Positions 18,777-27,418 of a stretch of 35,718 nucleotides of DNA are shown here, one piece after another. Position numbers and translations under genes: made by a program. Within the stretch, counting starts at the first letter, position 1. Each line of letters begins with the position of its first letter. The notes beneath the pieces are model-generated. The model was not told where the DNA came from and made no database searches. It saw only the letters and a list, made by a program, of their open reading frames with translations. The stretch comes from Pseudomonas sp. GM49 (lineage in GTDB: Bacteria > Pseudomonadota > Gammaproteobacteria > Pseudomonadales > Pseudomonadaceae), in NCBI RefSeq assembly GCF_000282355.1, contig NZ_AKJL01000002.1, positions 1-35,718 on the forward strand, in the 5' to 3' direction.

Positions 18777-19925
18777 TCAGCTCTGGGACGCGGCTTTGGG
18801 CAGAATGTCGTTGGCGACCATCTCGCCGAACGGGCTGACGTAGCCAGCACTTTTCGGCAGTTCAGGACGTTCGACATCAAGGTGCGGAAACAGCAACTCG
18901 GCCACCCGGTACGACTCTTCCAGGTGTGGGTATCCGGAAAAGATAAACGTATCGATGCCCAGGTCCGCGTACTCCTTCACGCGGGCAGCCACGGTCGGAC
19001 CATCGCCCACCAGCGCCGTACCGGCACCGCCGCGCACCAGACCGACACCGGCCCACAGGTTCGGGCTGACTTCCAGGTTGTTGCGGTTGCCGCCATGCAA
19101 TGCGGCCATGCGTTGCTGACCGACCGAATCGAAACGCGCCAGCGAAGCCTGGGCACGAGCGATGGTGTCGTCGTCGAGATGGGAGATCAGCCGATCCGCA
19201 GCTTTCCAGGCCTCATCGTTGGTTTCGCGCACGATCACATGCAGGCGGATGCCGAAGCGCACGGTGCGGCCAAGCCTGGCGGCTTTGGCCCGGACCTGTT
19301 CGATTTTTTCCGCGACGGCGGCCGGTGGTTCGCCCCAGGTCAGGACCATTTCCACCTGTTCGGCGGCCAGATCCTGTGCGGCTTCCGAGGAACCGCCAAA
19401 GTACAGCGGCGGACGCGGTTGCTGGATTGGCGGATAGAGCAATTTCGCGCCCTTCACGCTGATGTGCTGACCGTCGTAATCGACGGTTTCACCTTCCAGC
19501 ACGCGGCGCCAGATACGGGTGAATTCCACCGAGGCCTGATAACGCTCTTCGTGGCTGAGGAACAGGCCATCACCGGCCAACTCTTCCGGATCACCACCGG
19601 TTACCAGATTGAACAACGCCCGTCCGCCGGACAGTCGATCCAGGGTCGCAGCCTGCCGCGCCGCCACCGTCGGGGAAATGATCCCGGGGCGCAGGGCAAC
19701 CAGGAACTTCAAGCGCTGGGTCACCGGGATCAGCGACGCCGCCACCAGCCACGAGTCTTCGCAGGAACGGCCGGTCGGAATCAGCACCCCGCCAAAACCC
19801 AGACGATCAGCGGCTTGCGCGACTTGTTGCAGGTAACCGTGATCGACGGCGCGTGCGCCTTCGGCGGTGCCAAGGTAATGGCCGTCGCCGTGGGTTGGCA
19901 GGAACCAGAAAATATTGAGGCTCAT
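18777..19925 (-). CDS. ssuD: FMNH2-dependent alkanesulfonate monooxygenase SsuD
   Basis: The 382-residue cytoplasmic flavin monooxygenase cleaves alkanesulfonates with FMNH2 and O2 to an aldehyde and sulfite. It is a luciferase-family TIM barrel: [16 protein letters not shown] at the N terminus, C55 in [23 protein letters not shown] at about 108-120, and R227/H229 in [10 protein letters not shown]. These match the functional residues known in E. coli SsuD with an offset of one. The length matches the family. The ATG at 19925 has a strong AAGGAG site; the upstream in-frame codon overlaps ssuA and is unlikely. Confidence 0.95.
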   Translation of the reverse strand: MSLNIFWFLPTHGDGHYLGTAEGARAVDHGYLQQVAQAADRLGFGGVLIPTGRSCEDSWLVAASLIPVTQRLKFLVALRPGIISPTVAARQAATLDRLSGGRALFNLVTGGDPEELAGDGLFLSHEERYQASVEFTRIWRRVLEGETVDYDGQHISVKGAKLLYPPIQQPRPPLYFGGSSEAAQDLAAEQVEMVLTWGEPPAAVAEKIEQVRAKAARLGRTVRFGIRLHVIVRETNDEAWKAADRLISHLDDDTIARAQASLARFDSVGQQRMAALHGGNRNNLEVSPNLWAGVGLVRGGAGTALVGDGPTVAARVKEYADLGIDTFIFSGYPHLEESYRVAELLFPHLDVERPELPKSAGYVSPFGEMVANDILPKAASQS

Positions 19926-19950
19926 GGAGTGGTCTCCTTGGGGAATCGAA

Positions 19951-20916
19951 TTATTGGGCTTTCGCAACGGCGGCCGGCGGCGTCCAGATCACGTCTTTGA
20001 TGCTCAACGGCTTGGGAATCAGCTTGAGTTGGTAGAAGCTGTCGGCGATTTTCTGCTGTGCCGCGACCACTTCCGGGGTGAGGAGCAGCGCGCCGTAGCC
20101 CTGGCGTTTCACCGCGGTCAGGGTGATATCCGCCGGCAGGCCGAGCAGTGGCGACACCTGTTCAGTCACCTCCTGGGGATTGGCCCTGGACCACTCGCCG
20201 ACCGCGCGCACTTCTTCCACCAGGGTCTTGATCACCTCGGGATTCTTTTGCGCGTAAGGCTTGGTCGCCAGGTAGAACTGGTGGTTGTCGACGATGCCCT
20301 GGCCATCGCGCAGGGTGCGCGCTTGCAGTTGCTGTTCGGCGGCGGCCTGGTACGGGTCCCAGATCACCCAGGCGTCGACGCTGCCACGCTCGAACGCGGC
20401 GCGGGCATCGGCCGGCGGCAGGAAGACGGTCTGGATGTCGGTGTACTTGAGACCGGCATCTTCCAGCGCACGCACCAGCAGGTAGTGCACGTTGGAGCCT
20501 TTGTTGAGCACGACTTTCTTGTCCTTGAGCTCGGCTACCGATTTGATCGGCGAGTCCTTCGGCACCAGGATCGCTTCGCTGTGGGGCGCTGGCGGTTCAT
20601 AGGCGACGTAGAGCAGATCTGCGCCAGCCGCTTGAGCGAACACTGGCGGTGTTTCGCCGGTAACGCCGAAGTCGATGGAGCCGACGTTCAGGCCTTCAAG
20701 CAGTTGCGGGCCACCGGGGAATTCAGTCCATTGCACGTCCACGCCTTGGGCGGCGAGACGTTTTTCCAGGGTGCCTTTGGCTTTGAGCAGCACCAGAGTG
20801 CCGTACTTCTGATAGCCGATGCGTAACGTCTCGGCCTGAGCTTGAGTAATGGCGCCGAAGGTGACAGCCGCAGCAAACAGAGCGACCAGACCACGACGCA
20901 AAATGACAGGGCGCAT
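19951..20916 (-). CDS. ssuA: Periplasmic sulfonate-binding protein SsuA
   Basis: The 321-residue receptor captures aliphatic sulfonates for SsuBC. The signal peptide spans about 1-28 ([19 protein letters not shown], cleavage after AQA). The mature part begins [20 protein letters not shown], the NrtA/SsuA/TauA pattern, and contains [19 protein letters not shown] and [14 protein letters not shown]. The ATG at 20916 has an AAAGGAG site. It lies 90 bp after ssuE and 25 bp before ssuD. Confidence 0.93.
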   Translation of the reverse strand: MRPVILRRGLVALFAAAVTFGAITQAQAETLRIGYQKYGTLVLLKAKGTLEKRLAAQGVDVQWTEFPGGPQLLEGLNVGSIDFGVTGETPPVFAQAAGADLLYVAYEPPAPHSEAILVPKDSPIKSVAELKDKKVVLNKGSNVHYLLVRALEDAGLKYTDIQTVFLPPADARAAFERGSVDAWVIWDPYQAAAEQQLQARTLRDGQGIVDNHQFYLATKPYAQKNPEVIKTLVEEVRAVGEWSRANPQEVTEQVSPLLGLPADITLTAVKRQGYGALLLTPEVVAAQQKIADSFYQLKLIPKPLSIKDVIWTPPAAVAKAQ

Positions 20917-21006
20917 GGCGCTCTCCTTTTTGCAGTTGGGTTTTGGCTGCACCTGCTTGCCCGTTGGCGGGCGAGTAAGGCCAGTACTTCAATTTTTCGG
21001 TGAGGC

Positions 21007-21600
21007 TTAAATGCTCCAGCGAGCACTCAGCAAACGATCATTCAACAGGTTCGGATCGAGCGGCTTGGGCCGTCGTGCCATGGCACTGAAAAACAGCTCC
21101 AGCGATTCATTCAGCCGTTGCTCCAGCTCCGGCGCCAACTGCGCCAGGGCGCTGCCTTCGCCGTAAGCGATCTGACTGTCGACGGCGAAAATCCCCTGCA
21201 GCATTTCCTGGGCCTTCAAGGCCGACAGCACCGGCTTGAGCGCGTAATCCACCGCCAACATGTGGGCGATGCTGCCGCCAGTGGCCATCGGCAGAACCAC
21301 CTTGTGGCTTAAGGCGCGTTCGGGCAGCAGATCCAGCACGACTTTCAGCGCCCCGGAAAACGATGCCTTGTAAACCGGTGTGGCGATCAACAGGCCATCG
21401 GCGTTTTCAATCTGTTGCAGCAGGTCGATCACCTTGGGGCTGTCGAAGCGTGCGTGCAGCAAGTCCTCGGCCGGGAAGTCCCGTACCTGATAACTCACCA
21501 CTTCCACGCCCTGCCCTTGCAACCAACGTTGGGAGCGATCCAGCAGCACCCCGGAACGAGAGCGCTGACTGGGACTGCCACCGAGTGAGACAACCAACAT
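21007..21600 (-). CDS. ssuE: NADPH-dependent FMN reductase SsuE
   Basis: The 197-residue flavodoxin-like reductase supplies FMNH2 to SsuD. The phosphate-binding loop is [11 protein letters not shown] at 6-16, the flavin contact region is [13 protein letters not shown] (74-86), and MATGGS (105-110) follows. Y119 (LAVDYALKP) lies where E. coli SsuE has the pi-helix tyrosine. It is the first gene of ssuEADCBF. The ATG has an AAGGA site, and the region upstream (21601-21740) is AT-rich with inverted repeats. Confidence 0.93.
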   Translation of the reverse strand: MLVVSLGGSPSQRSRSGVLLDRSQRWLQGQGVEVVSYQVRDFPAEDLLHARFDSPKVIDLLQQIENADGLLIATPVYKASFSGALKVVLDLLPERALSHKVVLPMATGGSIAHMLAVDYALKPVLSALKAQEMLQGIFAVDSQIAYGEGSALAQLAPELEQRLNESLELFFSAMARRPKPLDPNLLNDRLLSARWSI

Positions 21601-21672
21601 TCAGACGATTCCTTGCACGGTGTTGGCGATTCGCGGCTTGCGATCTCGCTTCGATGTAGTGACCTTAACAGC

Positions 21673-21701
21673 TGATTTATATATCCATAAATCATATTTA
21701 T
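21673..21701. promoter_or_regulatory. Inverted-repeat operator candidate upstream of ssuE
   Basis: TGATTTAT and ATAAATCA form a perfect 8-bp inverted repeat with a 6-bp spacer, and ATAAAT-CAT-ATTTAT overlaps it. It lies 73-101 bp upstream of the ssuE ATG, a usual place for a LysR-type (for example CysB) activator site. A similar ATAAAT/ATTTAT pair lies upstream of lsfA. Confidence 0.45.
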
Positions 21702-21748
21702 TCATTTAGTTATGCATTAAAGAAATATATAAACAGACTTCTTCCGGG

Positions 21749-21776
21749 CAAAAAAACAGGCCGTCGAAACGGCCTG
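21749..21776 (-). terminator. Intrinsic terminator downstream of lsfA
   Basis: On the minus strand CAGGCCGT-TTCG-ACGGCCTG is followed by a T-run. It separates the lsfA transcript from the ssu operon. Confidence 0.85.
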
Positions 21777-21830
21777 AAATCCCCTGCTTTGTGGATGCAA
21801 ACTTTGAATCCTGCTGCGTCTGATCGGCCG

Positions 21831-21900
21831 CTATCGCGAGCAAGCTCGCTCCCACAGGGGGTACGCGGTCAACTGTGGGAGCGAGCTTGCTCGCGATGGC
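21831..21900. repeat. REP doublet (REPIN) between lsfA and its terminator
   Basis: Inverted units ATCGCGAGCAAGCTCGCTCC and GTGGGAGCGAGCTTGCTCGC lie with only about 13 bp between them, the tightest pair in the window. Confidence 0.85.
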
Positions 21901-21930
21901 GGTATCAGCCACACCGCGAATGCCAAAGAC

Positions 21931-22569
21931 TTACCTGTTCGGCTGCGGCGTCAGTCGCAAATACGGCTTAACCGCCCGATAGCCCTTGGGAAAGCGCTGT
22001 TTGATTTCATCCTCATCCTTGAGCGACGGCACGATCACCACCTCATCACCGTCCTGCCAATTGGCCGGTGTGGCCACCTTGTAGTTGTCGGTGAGTTGCA
22101 GCGAGTCGATCACTCGCAGGATTTCATGGAAGTTGCGGCCGGTGCTCGCCGGGTAGGTAATCGTCAGCCGAACCTTTTTGTTCGGGTCGATCACGAACAG
22201 CGAGCGTACGGTCAGGGTGTCGTTGGCGTTGGGATGGATCAGGTCGTAGAGGTCCGAGACCTTGCGGTCGGCGTCATCCAGGATCGGAAAGTTGACCACA
22301 GTGTCCTGGGTTTCGTTGATGTCCTCGATCCACTTGTGGTGCGACTCCACTGGGTCCACCGACAACGCGATGGCCTTGACTCCACGCTGGGCGAACTCAT
22401 CCTTGAGCCTGGCGGTGAAGCCCAATTCAGTGGTGCACACCGGTGTGAAATCCGCCGGATGGGAAAACAGCACGCCCCAGCTATCGCCCAGCCACTGATG
22501 GAAACGGATGATACCGGCGCTGGAGTTCTGTTCGAAATCGGGGGCGATATCGCCAAGTCTGAGACCCAT
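21931..22569 (-). CDS. lsfA: 1-Cys peroxiredoxin LsfA
   Basis: The 212-residue Prx6-type peroxiredoxin reduces peroxides. The peroxidatic residue is C45 in HPADFTPVCTTELG; it is the only cysteine, so the enzyme is a true 1-Cys type needing an external reductant. The C-terminal Prx extension (about 150-212) is present. In P. putida and P. aeruginosa lsfA is linked to sulfonate genes and induced by sulfate starvation, and the position just upstream of ssuE matches. It has its own terminator and, upstream, an AT-rich ATAAAT/ATTTAT repeat. The start has an AAGGAG site. Confidence 0.93.
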   Translation of the reverse strand: MGLRLGDIAPDFEQNSSAGIIRFHQWLGDSWGVLFSHPADFTPVCTTELGFTARLKDEFAQRGVKAIALSVDPVESHHKWIEDINETQDTVVNFPILDDADRKVSDLYDLIHPNANDTLTVRSLFVIDPNKKVRLTITYPASTGRNFHEILRVIDSLQLTDNYKVATPANWQDGDEVVIVPSLKDEDEIKQRFPKGYRAVKPYLRLTPQPNR

Positions 22570-22627
22570 GGTGCTGCTCCTTGTGAGTGCTTGATGGGTT
22601 CAACTGTGCCTGTGTTTTTTATCTATT

Positions 22628-22650
22628 AAAAAGAATAAATATCGATTTAT
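22628..22650. promoter_or_regulatory. AT-rich operator candidate upstream of lsfA
   Basis: ATAAAT-ATCG-ATTTAT (22635-22650) is an inverted repeat 66-81 bp upstream of the lsfA ATG. Read on the lsfA strand, AATCGATATTTATTCTTTTT resembles AATCGGTATTTGTTTTTGCT upstream of tauA. The rest of the gap 22651-22800 shows only AT-rich sequence and no gene. Confidence 0.4.
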
Positions 22651-22800
22651 TTAGGTCTAAAAGAAATATTAAAAATCTGTTCACTGGACGTGCACACACA
22701 ACCCGCCGAACATCGTCCCCAAGGTTCGAGAAGGCCTTGAGTTGCTGCAAAGAGGGAAATTCAAGGCGGGATTACGGGGGTGAACCCGTCTTGGAAATGC

Positions 22801-22842
22801 AAAAGCCCCGCCCGGTGCAATACCGGGCGGGGCTTTTTTTTG
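22801..22842 (-). terminator. Intrinsic terminator of the first porin gene
   Basis: The stem AAAAGCCCCGCCCGGT / ACCGGGCGGGGCTTTT is followed by T-runs on both strands, about 20 bp after the porin stop codon. Confidence 0.93.
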
Positions 22843-22862
22843 TCTCGGTTACGCGAGCGCTA

Positions 22863-24203
22863 TTACAACAGCGGGATCGAGTAGCTGAGAATCACACGGT
22901 TTTCGTCCTGCGAACGCGTGTTCGGCAGATCGGTGCGCCAGGTAGCGTTTTTCCATGTCAGACCCAGGTTTTTCAGCGGACCTTCCTGAACCACGTAAGC
23001 CACGCTCAGATCGCGCTCCCACTCGGAAGCACCGTTGGCCGCCTCCCCACCCTTGGCGTTAACGGTATCGATATTGTCGCCGTGCAGGTACACCAGACCC
23101 GCGGTCAGGCCAGGTACGCCGACCTTGGCGAAGTCGAACGCGTAGCGTGCTTGCCAGGTTTTCTCGCCGGCACGGCCGAACTTCTGGATTTGCGAATCGG
23201 TGATGGTGTAGTTCGACGAACCGTCACCCTGGTTCAGCCAAGGGAAGTCGCTGCTGCCGTTGCTGACCTGGTAACCGCCACCAAAGGTATGACCGGCAAC
23301 CGAATACAGGAACAGGCCGCTGTACAGGTTGTTGTCGACCTTGCCTTTACCGTTTGGCGCGTTGTAGTTGCCGGTGGTGAAGAACAGAGGGTCGTGACCG
23401 TTGGCACCATCATCAGAGCTGTTGAAATAACGGAAGTCCGACTTCAACACGCCCGGGCCGATTGCCCAGTTGTGAACCAGACCCAGGAAGTGTTGCTTGT
23501 AGAACTCTTCCAGCTTGCCGTAGTAGTACTGGGCCGTCAGGTCCTTGGTGATTTTGTAGTCACCACCGGCGTAGATGAACTTGTTGCTGTCGCGGAATTT
23601 GGTGCCGCGAGTGTTCGCACCGGAAATCGACATCTGCTCGTTGTTGCTGGAGTTACGGCCTTTAACGGCTTCGATCTGACCACCGACCAGCGACAGGTCC
23701 TTGATCTCGGCGGAAGTGATCTGGCCACCCTGCCAGGTTTGCGGCAGCAGGCGGCCGTCGTTGGTCACGATCACCGGGTTTTTCGGCTGCAGGGTGCCCA
23801 GCTTCAGTTCGGTCTGGGAAACCTTGGCCTTGGCAGTCAGGCCCAGGCTGGAGAAATTATCAACCGCCTCGCCGTTGGATTTGCTCGGGAAAACCGTGCC
23901 GCCGTAAGAGGTCGCCGTGGCGCCGTTGGTGCCGCCGCCCGAATCCAGCTTGACGCCCAGCAGACCGATGGCGTCGATACCGAAACCTACAGTGCCTTGG
24001 GTGTAACCGGAGATGAAACGCAGATCGAAGCCCTGGCCCCATTCTTCGTTTTTGTTGGCACCGGCACCGTCACGGTTATCGGTATTGATGTAGAAGTTGC
24101 GCAGCCCCAATGTTGCCTTGCTGTCTTCGATGAAACCCGCGGCGTTTGCCTGCTGGGCCAATACCCCGACGGCCACAGCCATGGCCAAGGTGGACTTGTT
24201 CAT
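22863..24203 (-). CDS. OprD family outer-membrane porin (copy 1)
   Basis: The 446-residue protein has a signal peptide (MNKSTLAMAVAVGVLAQQAN, cleavage near A22) and an OprD-family body: GFIEDSKATLGLRNFY, FISGYTQGTVGFGIDAIGLL, NDGRLLPQTWQGGQI, AQYYYGKLEEFYKQHFLGL, and a C terminus ending in hydrophobic ILSYSIPLL as in an 18-strand barrel. OprD porins admit specific small organic solutes; the substrate is not readable from sequence. Its place between lsfA and tauA suggests a sulfonate or another sulfur compound (inference). It is a clear paralogue of the next porin, with a similar leader, and has its own terminator. Confidence 0.9.
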   Translation of the reverse strand: MNKSTLAMAVAVGVLAQQANAAGFIEDSKATLGLRNFYINTDNRDGAGANKNEEWGQGFDLRFISGYTQGTVGFGIDAIGLLGVKLDSGGGTNGATATSYGGTVFPSKSNGEAVDNFSSLGLTAKAKVSQTELKLGTLQPKNPVIVTNDGRLLPQTWQGGQITSAEIKDLSLVGGQIEAVKGRNSSNNEQMSISGANTRGTKFRDSNKFIYAGGDYKITKDLTAQYYYGKLEEFYKQHFLGLVHNWAIGPGVLKSDFRYFNSSDDGANGHDPLFFTTGNYNAPNGKGKVDNNLYSGLFLYSVAGHTFGGGYQVSNGSSDFPWLNQGDGSSNYTITDSQIQKFGRAGEKTWQARYAFDFAKVGVPGLTAGLVYLHGDNIDTVNAKGGEAANGASEWERDLSVAYVVQEGPLKNLGLTWKNATWRTDLPNTRSQDENRVILSYSIPLL

Positions 24204-24208
24204 GTTTC

Positions 24209-24250
24209 GCTCCTCTCGTTTCTAATTCTGATGTTCCTGGTCCCGAATCG
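24209..24250 (-). repeat. Duplicated porin leader, copy 1
   Basis: This stretch immediately upstream of the porin 1 start matches 37 of 42 bases with 25963-26004 upstream of porin 2, including the GAGAGGAGC ribosome binding site. Confidence 0.8.
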
Positions 24251-24572
24251 ATTGCCCGGGATCCTGAATGCATAAATTCGCGGCAAACCGTCTGAGCCGG
24301 TCGTTTGGCGGGCCGCAGGATACATGGCCTTAAAGCCAAAAAGAATTTCTTAATGTTTTTTAATATCGGTTGGGAATATGACTTCCCACGACAGATCCGA
24401 GGAATCGGCGGCAAGGCCAATTCCTGAACCTGATCAATTGTCGAGGGACGAAATTGCCGAATCCGAGCTCAGGGATGAGTGTCGGACAGGCGCACTTTAA
24501 GCGGGATGGTTAAAAACCAAAAAGAATAAAAAAGAAATAGCATCTTTGTTTATGGAATATAAAGTTCGACGC
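24251..24572 (-). promoter_or_regulatory. Upstream control region of porin 1
   Basis: The intergenic stretch contains no gene. At 24361-24381 is TAATATCGGTTGGGAATATG, which resembles TAATACCGTTTAGGAATTTA upstream of porin 2; AAAAGAATT precedes both by about 15 bp. A second AT-rich block with AAAAAGAATAAAAAAGAAAT lies at about 24518-24537. I could not place a definite -35/-10 pair. Confidence 0.45.
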
Positions 24573-24606
24573 AAAAAAAAGCCCCGCCAACCGACGGGGC
24601 TTTTTC
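24573..24606 (-). terminator. Intrinsic terminator of the second porin gene
   Basis: AAAAGCCCCG / CGGGGCTTTT stem around a CCAACCGA-type loop, with A/T-runs on both sides, about 10 bp after the porin 2 stop codon. Confidence 0.92.
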
Positions 24607-24615
24607 TTACGGTTT

Positions 24616-25956
24616 TTACATGAAGCTGTAGGTGTAGTTGAAGATCAGACGGGTCTGGTCTTGGTCAAGGGTGCTGGTGTTGCCACGGTAGGTACCGTGA
24701 CGCAGCGTCGTGCCAAACCCTTTCAGTGCGCCCGTTTGAATCACGTAATCAATACGCGCGTCGGTCTCGTGCTCACTCAGGTCTTTACCAACACCGTTGG
24801 TAGCCTTGATGTCCTGGCCATTCAAGTAAGCAATCGAAGCTTTCAAGCCTGGCACGCCCAGGGAGGCGAAGTCATAGGAGTACTGACCGAACGTGGTGTT
24901 CTCACCGGCACGGATAAAGCTGCCGACTGTGGCATCGGTAAACGAGTAGAAGCTCGCGCCGCCGGCACCTTCAGGATTACCGTTGCTATCGACAAGGTTG
25001 CCTTGGTTCAAGAAAACGAAGCCGCCGTCATCGTTGACACGCTGATGCCCGATCAGGAACGCGTTGCCACCCAGGGTATAGGTGAACATGGCACTCCAGG
25101 TCTTGTTATCGACCTCACCCGGGTTCTTGGCGAAACCGTTGTTGTTGTTGAAACGGAAACCCGGATCGCCGTTCTTGCCGTCGGAGCTGCTGTCAAAATA
25201 ACGGATATCGGTCTTGAACGACTGATTGGCCGCGATCGGGTAGACGTGCACCAGACCGAGGAAATTCTGCTTGTAGAAATCTTCCAGGTTCGCATAGTAG
25301 TACTGCAGCAAGAGGTCTTTGGTGACCTTCCAGTCAGCACCGGCGTATTGGAATTTATTACTGTCCTCAGTAGCGCCAGCCACAGACAGGCCAGTGGAGT
25401 TCGAGGAGGCGCGACCCGACGCGTGCTCCAGTTGACCCAAGTTGAAGGTCACATTGTCGATTTCTTTGGAGGTGATGGTGCCACCTTCAAAGGTCTGCGG
25501 CAGCAAACGGCTGTCGTTCGCGATCAGGATCGGCAGGTTCGGTGCCAGAGCGCCACCCAGGTGGGCTTCGGTCTTCGAGAAGCGCGCCTTGACGTTTCCA
25601 TCCAGACGGCTCCACTCGTCGGCCGCCTCATTGCCATCGCTAGGGAAGAATGAGTTGCTGTTACCGGTCGGGTGATGCCCCTTGCCGCCATCCAGGTGGA
25701 TACCGACGAGTGCCTGAGCATCGATACCGAAGCCGACAGTACCTTGGGTAAAACCGGACAGGTAGTCGAACTTCAGACCCTCAGCGGTTTCGCGCTGACG
25801 GTTGGCAGGAATGCTCGCACCTTCACGCATATCGGCGTCGTAATACATGGTGCGAGAACTGATGGACGCCTTGCTGTCTTCCAGGAAACCTGCGGCGCCT
25901 GCCTGCTGCCCCAAAACCCCAACGGCCACGGCCAAAGCCAAGGTGGACTTGTTCAT
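24616..25956 (-). CDS. OprD family outer-membrane porin (copy 2)
   Basis: The 446-residue porin has the same length and organisation as copy 1. Its signal peptide (MNKSTLALAVAVGVLGQQAG) differs from copy 1 at three positions. Other shared motifs are GFLEDSKASISSRTMYYDAD, YLSGFTQGTVGFGIDAQALV, NDSRLLPQTFEGGTI, QYYYANLEDFYKQNFLGLVH and a C terminus ending NYTYSFM. The loops are different, as expected if the two duplicates took different substrates. It starts 364 bp from the divergent tauA gene, with which it shares an inverted pair of sequence elements. Substrate unknown; a sulfur-source role is inferred from neighbours only. Confidence 0.9.
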   Translation of the reverse strand: MNKSTLALAVAVGVLGQQAGAAGFLEDSKASISSRTMYYDADMREGASIPANRQRETAEGLKFDYLSGFTQGTVGFGIDAQALVGIHLDGGKGHHPTGNSNSFFPSDGNEAADEWSRLDGNVKARFSKTEAHLGGALAPNLPILIANDSRLLPQTFEGGTITSKEIDNVTFNLGQLEHASGRASSNSTGLSVAGATEDSNKFQYAGADWKVTKDLLLQYYYANLEDFYKQNFLGLVHVYPIAANQSFKTDIRYFDSSSDGKNGDPGFRFNNNNGFAKNPGEVDNKTWSAMFTYTLGGNAFLIGHQRVNDDGGFVFLNQGNLVDSNGNPEGAGGASFYSFTDATVGSFIRAGENTTFGQYSYDFASLGVPGLKASIAYLNGQDIKATNGVGKDLSEHETDARIDYVIQTGALKGFGTTLRHGTYRGNTSTLDQDQTRLIFNYTYSFM

Positions 25957-25962
25957 TGTGTA

Positions 25963-26004
25963 GCTCCTCTCGATTCTAATTCTTGTGTTCCTGGTCTCGA
26001 GTCG
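25963..26004 (-). repeat. Duplicated porin leader, copy 2
   Basis: It matches the copy 1 leader at 24209-24250 in 37 of 42 positions, showing that the duplication included the 5' untranslated region. Confidence 0.8.
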
Positions 26005-26161
26005 ACGCCCGAAATCCTAAGATGCGCGATTAGCGCCAGAGCGTGACCCATAAGTCAATCGTAACCATATGTGTCTACGACCATAGTCTAACCCCCGGTT
26101 TTTTGGTCCCTGCAGGGTCATGAATTCGTCATGAACCTGAAAAGAATTACCTGATTCTTTT

Positions 26162-26250
26162 CTAATACCGTTTAGGAATTTAGCTCCCAACTCCCCAACT
26201 ACCCCAGAATAGAGGGTTTTTCTCACAAGCTAATTCCTAATCGGTATTTG
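26162..26250. promoter_or_regulatory. Inverted pair of operator-like elements between porin 2 and tauA
   Basis: Within the 364-bp divergent gap 25957-26320, a copy on the minus strand at 26162-26183 (CTAAATTCCTAAACGGTATT) faces a copy on the plus strand at 26230-26250 (CTAATTCCTAATCGGTATTT). Each points toward its gene. A third copy, TTCCCAACCGATATTAA, lies upstream of porin 1 on the minus strand. The remainder of the gap has no gene. Confidence 0.55.
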
Positions 26251-26320
26251 TTTTTGCTTTTTTAGATCGATTAATTTCTGACGTAATTCGGAAATAAATC
26301 CTTTACCGAAAGGCGGCCCC

Positions 26321-27310
26321 ATGACGACTAAACGCGCACTATCCGGACCAATTGTTACAGTTTGTGTATCGTTCGCATTTTCTTTCAGCGCTCATGCGGC
26401 GAACCTCACCGTCGGCTATCAAACCGGCATCGACCCCAGCAAAGTCCCCCAGGCCGATGGCGTTTATGAAAAAACCATCGGCCAGCCCATCGACTGGCGG
26501 CGTTTCAATAGCGGCCCGGAAGTGGTCACGGCGATTGCCTCCGGCGATGTGCAAATCGGCAATCTCGGCTCCAGTCCGCTGGCCGCTGCCGCCTCGCGCA
26601 ACCTGCCGATTGTCGCGTTCATCGTCTCGGCCCAGATCAATGCTGCCGAAGCGCTGGTGGTGCGCAACGGCAGCGGCATCGAAAATCCGCAAGATCTGAT
26701 CGGAAAGACCATCGCCACACCGTTCGTTTCAACCTCCCACTACAGCCTGCTTGGCGCGTTGAAGCACTGGGGCCTGGACAGCTCGAAAGTCAAAGTGGTG
26801 AACCTGCAGCCTGCGGAAATCGCGGCAGCCTGGAAACGTGGTGATATTGATGGCGCGTTTGTCTGGTCGCCTGCCCTGGGGGAAATCCGCAAGAACGGCA
26901 AGACCTTGACCGATGGCGCACAGGTGGGCCAATGGGGGGCGCCAACCTTTGAGGTCTGGGTGGCGCGCAAGGATTACGCCGAAAGACACCCGGAGGTCGT
27001 GGCAAAGTTCGCCAGGGTCACCCTGGATTCATTCGCCGACTATGCCGCTCATAAAGACCAATGGACCGCTGATTCGCTGCCTGTCCGGAAAATCGCCAAA
27101 TTGACCGGTGCCAATGCCGCGGATGTACCGGAGCTATTGGCCGGTTCCGCATTCCCGGATGCCCGGGCGCAACAGAGCACCGCATTGCTGGACGGCGGCA
27201 CTGCCAAGGCCATTGGCGAGACGGCGAAATTCTTGAAGGAACAAGGGAAGGTCGAGACGGTGCTGCCGGATTACTCACCGTATGTCAGCGCGAAGTTTGT
27301 CACTGAATAA
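26321..27310 (+). CDS. tauA: Taurine-type ABC transporter periplasmic binding protein (TauA-like), without tauBCD
   Basis: The 329-residue protein has a signal peptide (hydrophobic VTVCVSFAFSFSAHA, cleavage near residue 26) and the TauA pattern ANLTVGYQTGIDPSKVPQAD, IDWRRFNSGPEVVTAIASGD, VQIGNLGSSPLAAAASRNLP and GDIDGAFVWSPALGEI. Family members bind taurine or related sulfonates in the periplasm. The gene is alone: no ATPase, permease or TauD dioxygenase follows; argA is next and convergent. It must therefore feed a transporter encoded elsewhere, perhaps TauBC or SsuBC (inference). It has a GAAAGGCGG-type ribosome binding site. Confidence 0.85.
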   Translation: MTTKRALSGPIVTVCVSFAFSFSAHAANLTVGYQTGIDPSKVPQADGVYEKTIGQPIDWRRFNSGPEVVTAIASGDVQIGNLGSSPLAAAASRNLPIVAFIVSAQINAAEALVVRNGSGIENPQDLIGKTIATPFVSTSHYSLLGALKHWGLDSSKVKVVNLQPAEIAAAWKRGDIDGAFVWSPALGEIRKNGKTLTDGAQVGQWGAPTFEVWVARKDYAERHPEVVAKFARVTLDSFADYAAHKDQWTADSLPVRKIAKLTGANAADVPELLAGSAFPDARAQQSTALLDGGTAKAIGETAKFLKEQGKVETVLPDYSPYVSAKFVTE

Positions 27311-27333
27311 CAGCTGAAGGCTGCTGTGCAGCC

Positions 27334-27408
27334 AATCGCGAGCAAGCTCGCTCCCACAGGGTTCTCTGATGTCCGCAGACCTGTGGGAGTGAGCTTGCTC
27401 GCGATGGG
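27334..27408. repeat. REP doublet (REPIN) between tauA and argA
   Basis: Inverted units ATCGCGAGCAAGCTCGCTCC and GTGGGAGTGAGCTTGCTCGC lie between the convergent genes, 11 bp from the argA stop codon. Confidence 0.85.
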
Positions 27409-27418
27409 AGCGCCGCGA

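Noticed and set aside
17757..20000. 747-codon plus-strand open frame across the ssu genes
   Set aside because: It is antisense to ssuB, ssuC and ssuD, all with clear family motifs. The frame is open because of GC-rich codon third positions, and its translation is rich in Arg, His and Gln with no domain.
22587..24275. 562-codon plus-strand open frame
   Set aside because: It is antisense to porin 1 and crosses its strong terminator; porin 1 has a signal peptide and clear OprD motifs.
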